Shown piece after piece: positions 13,701 to 22,959 of a stretch of 64,000 nucleotides of DNA. Position 1 is the first letter of the stretch, and each line of letters starts with the position of its first letter. Under the pieces are notes generated by a model, which had not been told where the DNA came from, ran no database searches, and was given only the letters and a program-made list of their open reading frames with translations. Origin of the DNA: Liolophura sinensis (taxonomy: Eukaryota; Mollusca; Polyplacophora; Chitonida; Chitonidae); contig NC_088303.1 of NCBI RefSeq assembly GCF_032854445.1, positions 36,001,265 through 36,065,264 of the forward strand, in the 5' to 3' direction. Position numbers and translations under genes: made by a program.

Positions 13701-16700
13701 CCCAACAGTTACATGTACACTATCATCATCAACAGTCAACTACTTATCACTCAGCTCTACTGTCCAACAGTTACATGTACACTATCATCATCAACAGTCA
13801 AATGCTTATCACTTGGTTCTACTGCCCAGCAGCTACATGTACACTATCATCATCAACAGTCAACTGCTCATCACTCAGCTCTACTGTCCAACAGTTACAT
13901 GTACACTATCATCATCAACAGTGAACTGTTTATCACTTGGTTCTACTGCCCAGCAGCTACATGTACACTATCATCATCAACAGTCAAATGCTTATCACTT
14001 GGTTCTACTGCCAAACAGTTACATGTACACTATCATCATCAACAGTCAACTGCTTATCACTCAGCTCTACTGCCCAACAGTTACATGTACAATATCATCA
14101 TCAACAGTCAACTGTTTATCACTCAGTTCTACTGCCAAACAGCTACATGTACACTATCATCATCAACAGTCAACTGCTTATCACTTGGTTCTACTGCCCA
14201 GCAGCTACATGTACACTATCATCATCTACAGTCAACTGCTCATCACTCAGGTCTACTGCCAAACAGTTACATGTACACTATCATCATCAACAGTGAACTG
14301 CTTATCACTCAGCTCTACTGCCAAACAGCTACATGTACACTATCATCATCAACACTGAACTGCTTATCACTTGGTTCTACTGCCCAACAGTTACATGTAC
14401 ACTATCATCATCAACAGTCAACTGCTTATCACTCAGCTCTACTGCCCAGCAGCTACATGTACACTATCATCATCAACAGTCAACTGTTTATCACTCAGCT
14501 CTACTGCCCAACAGTTACATGTACACTATCATCATCTACAGTCAACTGCTCATCACTCGGCTCTACTGCCCAACAGTTACATGTACAATATCATCATCTA
14601 CAGTCAACTGCTCATCACTCGGCTCTACTGCCCAGCAGCTACATGTACACTATCATCATCAACAGTCAACTGCTTATCACTCAGCTCTACTGCCCAGCAG
14701 CTACATTTACACTATCATCATCAACAGTCAACTGTTTATCACTCAGCTCTACTGCCCAACAGTTATATGTACACTATCATCATGTACAGTCAACTGCTTA
14801 TCACTTGGTTCTACTGCCCAACAGTTATATGTACACTATCATCATCTACAGTCAACTGCTCATCACTCGGCTCTACTGCCCAACAGTTACATGTACAATA
14901 TCATCATCAACAGTCAACTGCTTATCACTCAGCTCTACTGCCCAACAGTTATATGTACACTATCATCATCAACAATGAACTGCTCATCACTTGGTTCTAC
15001 TGCCCAACAGCTACATGTACACTATCATCATCAACAGTGAAATGAAAAACATCACTGTTTCTTGTGATATCAGAAGCTGTCACTTTAAAGTAGATCACCA
15101 GCGCTGGGCCTTTCAAACTGCAGATGGATAGTTTGATGCCCCCTGAAACCATTCCGATTGTTTAAAACGTCGAAAATGGAAGAAAAGCGGCAGAATTTTG
15201 TCATCAAACATCAGAAAATCAACTCCACTACTATGACCGTTGCCTTTGTGAAACAGCAGCCTGTGACATGAACTTTAGGGAGCTGCCAGCCTTTGTCTTA
15301 CAAAGGCCACAAAGCTACAGGGAGGCTCTCCAGCTCAGTTCACACCTTGCCTACAGGCAGCTATGCGCACGTGATACACCACAGCATGCCAGATGTTGAA
15401 GCCCGTAACGGGAGCCCATGCAAATTTTAAATTGTATATCTATGTGTTATCAATCAATGTTTCCATTCAATATAATTCAATCCTTATTCATTTTTGTTGG
15501 CGAGACTTTTTAAAACACAAAACATTAGCGCTATTGTTAAGCTAGTTTCACTGGCATTGAAGGACAGACTGTTGTCTCAGGTCAGCTCACAATCGACTGG
15601 CCTGAGTGCATGGAATATCTTGTCACAGCTGGTATTGCTCAACTTGGCTGTAAGAATTTTCAGTCTGTTAACTGCAAAACCGTGCCAAATTCTCCACTAC
15701 TACCATCGGTCAGTACTACCATCCTTCAGTGGATGTCCAATTCATGTCAGACAAACCAGACAGGAGCATTCATCTACGTGGCCGATATATGAGTGAAAAT
15801 CGGCCAATGCATTGCCCAGTCGCTATGCTGTACACGCTTTTCCCGGATCTAATACAACTCCAGTAGCCTATCTTCAAAACATTTGCTGTAAAACTGTTTT
15901 ACTTATATTATTTTCAGGGTTCTAACTAAGAGGTGTAGATGTAAAGGTAACTACAGATTAATGGCTTCTGGAAAAGCACACAAGGCTATGCTTTGCAGGG
16001 CTTGTCAATACATGATCCCAGCAGGGATTCATGGCATGACGTCACTAGGCCTGGGCTCCGTGGTCGACAAGATAGGCAGACGGTCCAACTTTAATGTGTT
16101 TTTTTTAATGGAACTATTTATCATAATATTTTATGAAATGCAGCTTACAGGCTAACATAGCATAAATATTGTGTTTAGGGAACATTTAGTGTGAAAATAA
16201 AGTTGTTGGGGTTCTCCTTTAACAAAACTTCATAAGTCAAATTTCTTAAAGCGTTTGGGGAGAATTACCTTATAAATCTAGATTACAATGCGATTTACCA
16301 TGAAAGTTGGAAAAAATCTGACTTATGAAGTTAGATAAAAGCGCTACCAGGAAGACATATGACATATCTCCTAGCAATACATAATTCTATACTCACTGTA
16401 GCTTCCTGACAAATGTGACATTTCACCACATGTTGATGGGTTTTCCCCTCTATATTGATCAAAGCCTGGCACACTTTACAGTTGATCATGGGTATTCCCC
16501 CTTGAGGGGTTGGTGTATAAGGAGGAGGTAACTCATCAGGACCAATTGGAGGTACTGTGACAACAGATTGGGATGCTGGTGCTGGAAAGAATTATATTTA
16601 TTTATCAATTTTTTTTTTTCATTTATTCAAATATGTAAGTGATTGTGTAAAGTTTGAACAGCCTATGCAATGAAACTAAGCTTATCTACATCATTGCCTG

Positions 16701-18691
16701 TCCAGCTGCTGCTCCACAATGCTCATTGTCCTAGATCACCTGACTGTTCAACTCCCTAGCTCCTGATCATCCCAAAGGTAAATTTGCATCTATATTAACA
16801 TAAGCTCAACTTCTACGCTCACTTGAAGTTCACAACAATGGTAACCTATCATATACACCATCCAGGTTCCTGGGGATAAATTTGGCTACAACATATCTAA
16901 CGTATCTATCTTGGAATAACAGACAGAAGATAGTTCGGCCTTTTTGGGAATTTCAAATCAGCGGGGAGGTTGAACTTGATGAAATATGGGTTCACAGATC
17001 AGGATTTCCAATGTCTTACAAGTGGTCTAGGACAATTAAATTAAACCTTAATGTTGATTTTCAACAATTTCTGATATTTACTTACTACAATCATTAAACT
17101 ATTCCTTCTAATATTTGGGAAACCTGGTCTGCTCGCTTTAGCCAGAATATATGTAATTGTAGCAGAAATAATTACATGTACTTTCTTTTTTCTCACATGG
17201 TTAGGCCATCTAACGAACAACATACTCATATCTCTACTTTTCCAAAAAGGTGGGAAAGAAATATAATATTCTGCTTTGATCACTACTAATACCTCATTCT
17301 GTCCTAAAAATTAAAAAAAAAAAAAAAGAGTTAGGGTAGTCAATGAAAGAAAAAATTCAGTTGGGCTTTTCTGGCACTTTGCATAAGAAAGTGTGACTTC
17401 AAATCCACTCTGGAACAACAGCACACACCAATTTCTGATGTGGACTGAGAAGAGATGGACCTTTTTAATCACTCAGACAAGTTTAAATCCATTTCAGGCT
17501 CGTAATTTGCAGAAAATCTACACAATTGTGAAATTCTCTCTCTTCACAATTGCTGTGTAGAGTAATATTCCATCAGATGTATCCAAAATCCAGACCATGG
17601 ATGTAAAATGTCAATAACAAAATGGTTGACAACAGATGGATAGCCGAAAAACATGACTGAAACCTTTGGAGTTGACTTTCTCACTTGACTGACTTGGCTC
17701 CTTGACGATAATTGATGTAACCATTGCTAAATTTGTCATTTAACACTGATGGAGATTGATTTTCACGTTTTTAGCGCGTGGTTGCAAGATTTTATTTATA
17801 TATTTATGTATTTACTTTATTGGTGTATTTCCCTTAAATGACAGCAGCCAGCATTATAATGGGAGGAAACCAGACAGAACCCGGGCAAAACCCAAAACCA
17901 TCCGCAGGTTGATGGTAGGCAAAATGTAAAAGTGCCTAAGGTGTGAGGTGACACAACTACAAGAAAAGTAATTATTTATTTATTTAATTGAAGTTTTACG
18001 CCGTGCTCAGGAATATTTCACTTATTCGATGGCGAACAAAATTATGGTGGAAGAAAACCGGGCAGAGCCCAGCGGAAACCCACAGCCATCCGCAGGTTGC
18101 TGCAGGCCTTCCCACTTACGGCCGGAGAGAAAGCCAGCATGGACAAACGATTATAACGATGTCATCATGTATAACTACAGTGTACTGCGGAGTGACGGTT
18201 CCATCTTGCAGGATTATTCACATCCAAATATTTCTCAACCAATAATCTGTGTACTCAGAATGTATTTAAAAACCCTCTTTGTTCTGCAAAGTGCCTTGTG
18301 GAACAGACCAACCAGTTTTATCAGTTTAATGACTAAACACAGAAGGTAGGTAAATATCAAAAATTGTGGAAAATAGACTTCAACGTTTATTCTAGGCCAG
18401 GTTCGAGTTGTAAATGTCAGAGACACACGGAGAGGAGAGCCTGTTCATGTTTGTTCCACACTATGACGTTGTTGTTGAAAAGCGAACTGTCAAATACATC
18501 AGCTCTCCTTGCGACAAAACTGAAACAAATGTACTTTTGAACGTTTAAAACCATCCTAAAATAGCCAGTTTTCTGCCAAGGGACCATACTTCGATGTTAC
18601 CTGACTGACTGAGCACTGGATACGGAGGGGGCGACTCTGCCGACTGATTTGTTGTGTGTAACAGCGGGGCCCGCTCTTCTGGGTCAGCCAT
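7753..18691 (-). CDS. PIP4P2: Phosphatidylinositol-4,5-bisphosphate 4-phosphatase (TMEM55 family), 8 coding exons
   Basis: Coding exons in order: 18691-18601, 16581-16397, 12744-12638, 10686-10587, 9967-9918, 9205-9115, 8517-8463 and 7838-7753. Every junction is GT-AG and phases agree, giving 254 residues and TAG. The family removes the 4-phosphate from PtdIns(4,5)P2 on late endosomes and lysosomes. The sequence shows an N-terminal acidic dileucine sorting signal (EERAPLL, residues 5-11), a proline-rich PPPY stretch, CxxC-type zinc pairs (INCKVC, VKCHIC, VVCAHC, ARCPHC) and the CX5R phosphatase signature CKGTSSR (residues 114-120). Two C-terminal hydrophobic segments lie at about 190-208 and 218-238. 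Length matches the human paralogues (about 257-280 aa, from memory). Whether it corresponds to PIP4P1 or PIP4P2 cannot be decided; invertebrates may have one gene. Large introns hold minisatellites and SINEs. The start was chosen as the first ATG giving the conserved N-terminus. Confidence 0.95.
8151..8385 (-). repeat. SINE family B copy
   Basis: Minus-strand copy of a second dispersed family. Its tail reads CTGAAAAATTGTTAAGTA then a GACGTTAAA-like motif and CACTCACTCA, seen here in reverse as GAGTGAGTGAGTGCTGG. The same modules occur at 29318-29480, 29790-29985 and 37895-38215. It lies in the last intron of the PIP4P gene. Confidence 0.7.
8925..9015 (+). repeat. SINE family A tail fragment with A-rich microsatellite
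   Basis: Contains CATAAGTGAAATATTCTTGA followed by a GTACAGCCTAAAACAT box and a long (AAAT)n/(AAAC)n tail. Only the last part of the element is recognisable. It sits in a PIP4P intron. Confidence 0.7.
11485..11862. repeat. Three ~38-bp direct repeats, interrupted by a SINE
   Basis: The motif TTTGGTCAAGCATAGTCTGC plus CATATGTTTTCTGTC occurs at about 11485 and 11522, and again after the SINE at about 11828. The SINE inserted into the array, and the sequence TCTGTC(G/A)TTTT flanks both of its ends as a probable target-site duplication. Confidence 0.65.
11570..11820 (+). repeat. Full-length tRNA-derived SINE (family A)
   Basis: Starts with a tRNA-like head carrying an intact A box (TGGCTCAGTTGG) and a B-box-like TTTCAAGTCC. 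The conserved central region (CTGCGGATGGTCATGGGTTT, then GCTGACCACCGTCGTATAAG) follows, then the tail GAAATATTCTTGAGTACGGC and (CAAA)n. It is one of the most complete copies in the window. It is not a tRNA gene: the clover-leaf cannot be completed and the sequence continues into the SINE body. Inserted in a PIP4P intron, antisense to the gene. Confidence 0.9.
11907..12405. repeat. Minisatellite, 27 bp unit, ~18 copies
   Basis: Copies of GAGCATGTTACATGTCAGCT plus CTACCAT. Some copies carry the variant GCATACTTTGCAACTCTACC, which recurs at roughly 110-bp spacing and suggests a higher-order unit. It lies in the PIP4P intron between the exons at 12744-12638 and 10686-10587. Open frames of 73 and 77 codons are repeat translation. 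Confidence 0.92.
13041..15043. repeat. Minisatellite, 62 bp unit, ~32 copies
   Basis: Very regular 62-bp tandem array; for example, the CAGTTACATGTACACTATCA start recurs at 13210 and 13272. Units differ at a few correlated sites (CTCGG/CTCAG/CTTGG, CAGTTAC/CAGCTAC). Because 62 is not a multiple of three and the unit lacks TAA/TAG/TGA in the plus direction, all three plus frames stay open for hundreds of codons (up to 483), each running through the same peptide cycle. It lies wholly in the PIP4P intron between the exons at 16581-16397 and 12744-12638. Confidence 0.97.
15044..16396. other. PIP4P intron sequence, no gene seen
   Basis: Non-repetitive intron sequence between the 62-bp array and the next PIP4P coding exon. 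Open frames up to 100 codons (15494-15796) have no recognisable domain. One TGACGTCA palindrome is at 16037-16044. Confidence 0.5.
17791..17925 (-). repeat. SINE family A, 5'-truncated and diverged
   Basis: Minus-strand tail and central region only (CCTGCGGATGGTTTTGGGTT-like, GCTGGCTGCTGTCATTTAAG). The head is absent. It lies in the first PIP4P intron next to a second, better preserved copy. Confidence 0.75.
17971..18141 (-). repeat. SINE family A, 5'-truncated
   Basis: Minus-strand copy with an (AAAT)n tail, the GTAAAACTTCAATT end box, the central region and the CCGGCCGTAAGTGGGAAGGC segment. The tRNA-like head is missing. Confidence 0.85.
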
Positions 18692-19396
18692 TTTGTCGGC
18701 TTGAGTTTTACGATGACACGTGACTATCACTGACAGTCATGTGATTTTTACGCTTTCTGCCAGCTGGCTCTGTCAAATACAAGACGAGCTCTATCTTTAT
18801 CTCTATCTGTGACATATTATACATATCCACGTATATAGAAGCCTACAAGTTTCAGAAATTACCACAAGAAATTTTATCGTAAGTCTCTTGTAGCGTACTG
18901 GATGAAAACGTGTGATTGCACTTTAAGGCTAACAGCTGATTTTTACACTTCCTTTATGTTATAAAAAGATCTGCTAATACATATTCATTAGTTATTATAT
19001 GTTCAGGGAAGAGGGAATTGTTTATTTTGATACATGTAAAGTTTCAATACAATTCGAAAAGCCTACCTTTTCTCGTGAATTTGAGCTTTTCTGCTTATAT
19101 TCGGTTTATTTTGGCGGTTACGCCAATCGATTCCTCATCGCAAAAAGCGTTAACATATTAGCAATTTTACGGAGTTTGATTTTTTCCTCCTAACTTTGCA
19201 GATTTTCAAAAACTACAATGCGGTGCGATGCATTTATATGTAGCATATAGGACTGGTGACTTCGCTGTGATTACTTTGCGTTTACATAGCCCATATAGCA
19301 TCGCAAATGTTTCCATTGGCCATGTATAAACAATAGTGTTAAATAAAATACGAAAAGAAACTAGGCCTATAGCTTGTACATGTACTTAGAGTGTGT

Positions 19397-19548
19397 ATTT
19401 ATTTGATTTCTTTATTTGACTGGTGTTTTACGCCGTAATCAAGAATATTTCAATCATACGACGGCGACCACACTATGGTGGAAGGAAACCCCCGCATAGC
19501 CTGGTGCAACCAACGACAATCCGCGGGTTGCTGAATTTGGGAGACCTT
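19397..19548 (-). repeat. SINE family A fragment
   Basis: Minus-strand tail and central region (GATTACGGCGTAAAACACCA-like, then GTCGCCGTCGTATGATTGAA). It breaks off after the CAACCCGCGGATTGTC segment, so the head is missing. Confidence 0.8.
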
Positions 19549-20147
19549 ATATGAGCGCTTGTGTGACTGTTAATGCACAAAAACAAGTGCCTAACATATT
19601 CATTTAACCAATCCGGAGCCCGTCTTTATCTTACTGGACGTGCTTTTCTTTGCTGGACAGGATTGTTGCTATCCACATCACAGAAGTCTAATAATGATGA
19701 CTGAGAGTTTTGACATGCTCTCAAAGTAAACGTTGTTAAACGTCGAATGTTTCAATTTTTACCATCTGAAGTTTTGTAGTTATTTGGACCAAGACCTGAC
19801 TAAATATCCAGATTACAACACATCTGCACTTCCGAATCTCTTCGTGTCAGTGTGGGCCCTACACTAAATTTGGTTTTGTTTCTGTATCGGTTAACATTGT
19901 TTTAAATGTCTTAACATGGAAAGTTATTTTAGTGTATTTGTAATCTAAGCGATGTCAAGCTTTGTTGTCACGCAAGACGTATGGAAGGCTCATCTCATGT
20001 GGCTGTATGAGGGGTACATCTGTAGATGGCTAGAAATTCTTAAGCAGATACTTAACTGGTCGTTGTTCCAGTGTGGCGGTTTGAATTGACTCATTTATTT
20101 CAATTTCAAACCTTTAAAGTTTGCTTGAGGGTGGTAGATGGCGGAAT

Positions 20148-20425
20148 GTTTATTTATTTTATTTATTTGATGGGTGTTTTACGCCGTACTCAGAATATAG
20201 GGCGAAATGAAAGTTTGAAATGAGCGGTGGCATTGTTTATTTATTTATTTGATCGGTGTTTTAGGCAGTACTCAGAATACAGGGCGAAATGAAGGTTTGA
20301 AATGAGCGGTGGCATTGTTTATTTATTTATTTGATCGGTGTTTTACGCCGTATTTCACTTATACGACGGCGGCCAACATTATGGTAGGAGGAAACGGGGC
20401 TGAGCCTGGGGGCAACCCACGCTGG
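20148..20425 (-). repeat. SINE family A with tandemly triplicated tail
   Basis: The SINE tail block (AAAT repeats plus GTGTTTTACGCCGTACTCAG in plus orientation), followed by a non-SINE GGGCGAAATGAAGGTTTGAA and ATGAGCGGTGGCATT stretch, occurs at 20148 and 20235. A third tail block at 20317 continues into the normal SINE body. The repeat spacing is 82 bp for the last two units. This is a local tandem duplication of a tail plus flank. Confidence 0.8.
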
Positions 20426-20986
20426 CGGAATACGAATGTTTGATTACTTTTTCTCACAAGAAATTGTTGAATTTGAACGATTTGAATCGAAGTCTGTGAT
20501 CTGTAACTATCGCTCGTCAGGCAATCCCTCACGAGTAAAATGGTCGTCAAGAATTCAGTAATAACTTGATTTGTCACTCCTCGTGACTTTGGCCCATTTG
20601 CTATATAGTATCGGTAGCCAATGACTGATACAGCAAATTTCGGCTGATTTGGTACGTATGCACCAACGCTCCCAATGACTATCATTTTGACCAAGGAGTA
20701 GTTACGGGAGCTGATTGTAACGAGTTAGTCTCCCGAGGGCGGAGAATGTCGTGCGCGAATTTTACCGTCCTCGTGTCGCGGGTTTGTGAACAGACAACCA
20801 TACCATAATCAAGCAGCAACGACTAACTTAAATGAGAGATGAAAAGGTACTAAAAAAAGAATACCATGGTTTTAAGGACAATGCAGACTTAATGCCAAAA
20901 ATTCATTTTTGAGGCATAATTTCCTTTTCTAAATAGTCTGTCTATTTTATGTATATTTTCCGTCAACAGTACAAAATATTTGGAAA

Positions 20987-22297
20987 TGACGTCATCGATG
21001 AACATAGGCCTACCGGGAACGCGGGTCCAGGTTTTCCTCTCTCCCGCACCCCCAGCTATCATCTCAGAAGACCTCACCACAGAAGGATTTTTATCTTTCA
21101 GACTGACCGTTTGGTCCTTAGGAAACCTGTACTTTAAATCCACTTTAACGCCACAAGAAGAAAGCTGAGAAGCCTATTTGTACTTCGACAAGTTAGGCCA
21201 CATCATATACTCCGTGTTCCTCTCCGGCTGTACTTGGGAAGGTCTGTCATTAATCTGCGGATGGTCGTGGGTTTTCCCCGGGCTCTGTCCGGTCTCCTCC
21301 AACCATAATGCTGGCCGCCGTCGTATAAATGAAATATTCTTGAGTACCGCGTAAAACACCAATAAAATAAATAAATAAATATATATAATCCGTGTTAAGA
21401 AATAAAAAAAAGCAAGCGTTTCATGTATCCTTAACATTTCTCGGGAAACACCTGAGTTCAGAAATTTCATTTCACAGACTTCAGCAATGTCATTGTCAAC
21501 ACGAGAATACGTGTCGGTTTCTCGAATCACAGTGGGGTAGTCTAGAAAGTGCATCTGCTACTATGTTCAATCTGCCTGCTTTATATAGTACAGTGTGGTC
21601 ATAATACAGTAGTACCAGTGGGTAAATAAAATCACAGTAAGCTCATGTATATGACAAGAATATTGTCGAGCACAAGGGGAATAAATTTGATTTGGCCTAT
21701 GAACACTTTGTTTTTACGTCAACGTACGCGACAGAAGCTCGTACATTGCTGCGTTTCTCAACGTTGACGTCAGACCATTGTCTCTTTGTCGATAGTAACG
21801 TCGATAAGACTGATCATTACTTCCAGAGGAGAAGTACATACAAAGGTAAGTTTTTTTCACACAAGAAGAAACAGTGAACACTTATAAGGCATGAGTTGTG
21901 ATCTTGGTTATACATGACCTTAATGTAAACTTTTGTGATAGGACTCGAAAAGATTTAAAAGGATATTATTGGAGGAAAGGATTGGGATTGCGTTAGAATT
22001 TGTAGCCAGTGTAAGATTATTCTTACATCATAGGCTATTCTGCGCGAGAGTTTGAATTTCATAAATGTGCAATCAAATAGCTTACATCAGCTTGCTCTGG
22101 AAAGATGGATAAATGTGATATACGTGTGAGTATTGGAGCTACAAAAATAAACCGAACTGTTTTACCATTATATACTTTTTGACGTTCGTCCCTAAACAAT
22201 GCCATAATTTGGTCACGCAAATATCAATATACGCGTCAGAAACTCGTACACTGTGACGCTAATTGTTGACGTCACTGCATTGTTCACTCTGACGTCA
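20987..22297. promoter_or_regulatory. Cluster of four CRE-like palindromes
   Basis: Exact TGACGTCA palindromes occur at 20987-20994, 21765-21772, 22267-22274 and 22290-22297, upstream of the plus-strand gene starting at 22960. TGACGTCA is the consensus site for CREB/ATF-type bZIP factors. By chance about one exact copy is expected in the whole 64 kb. The second and third sites lie in segments that resemble each other (both contain a CTCGTACA stretch and ACGTTGACGTCA or ATTGTTGACGTCA). Regulatory function is inferred. Confidence 0.4.
21219..21381 (+). repeat. SINE family A, 5'-truncated
   Basis: Plus-strand central region from CCTCTCCGGCTGTACTTGGG through GCTGGCCGCCGTCGTATAAA to the end box GCGTAAAACACCAATAAAAT and an (AAAT)n tail. 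The tRNA-like head is absent. Confidence 0.88.
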
Positions 22298-22959
22298 TGT
22301 AGAAATATCACAAGAAGTTGGTTGTGGATGACTAACAGGTAGGCCTTTGCACAGACATTTATAGCATCTTACTGAGAATTGACTGAATAGGAAAAGAAAA
22401 AAATAATAATTCAGGGTGCAGTTCATATACAGGAAGGTAACAGTGGCATAGAAAAACCCCAAATATGTGTCTTAACGGAAGTTCCATGCCAAGTCTGTTC
22501 GATGTAGTTCTAATAAGGGCCGACTTTTCAGATGCATACCTTTTCCACAAACGCTTATTAATTTAAAACTTTATAACAGCTGATTATTTCATTGTCGTAG
22601 GAGTTCAAATATTAAAGAATTTAAGCTAACATTACATATGTTTGCTGTTTGTGATAATATCAATCATAGGAACACAAATAACAATAGTTTGATGCAAGGT
22701 GTTTCAAAGTTTGACATAGGTCACAAATACTTTTTTGTCTTAAGTAGTCCCCTATTCTTTAAATATTATTCCGTAAGTGAAGATTTCTTACTGGCCCATC
22801 CTCCCACATCTTGAAGCCAGGTTAATTTATCTACCATGCAGCTTTTCCTTGTGTCTCAGAAATTTTACTATGTAATTTGAACTTTACATAATCAGGCAAA
22901 TTTGTGAATTGACAATATGTCGGTTTTTTGACGACCTGTATTTTTCCAGACGGCTAACA

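Larger units (their letters stand above)
18692..22959. other. Intergenic region between PIP4P and the unknown 22960 gene
   Basis: Divergent interval between the PIP4P start codon (minus) and the next gene (plus), so it should hold both promoters. Visible content: SINE pieces at 19397-19548, 20148-20425 and 21219-21381, and four exact TGACGTCA palindromes at 20987, 21765, 22267 and 22290. A candidate non-coding first exon ends near 21845 at a strong CAAAG/GTAAGT donor. No additional coding gene could be supported. Confidence 0.5.

Noticed and set aside
12967..15045. Plus-strand open frames up to 483 codons in all three frames
   Set aside because: Pure 62-bp satellite translation inside a PIP4P intron; all three frames are open only because the unit lacks stops.
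15494..15796. 100-codon plus-strand frame in a PIP4P intron
   Set aside because: No recognisable domain, no splice partners, and an overlapping alternative frame of similar length.
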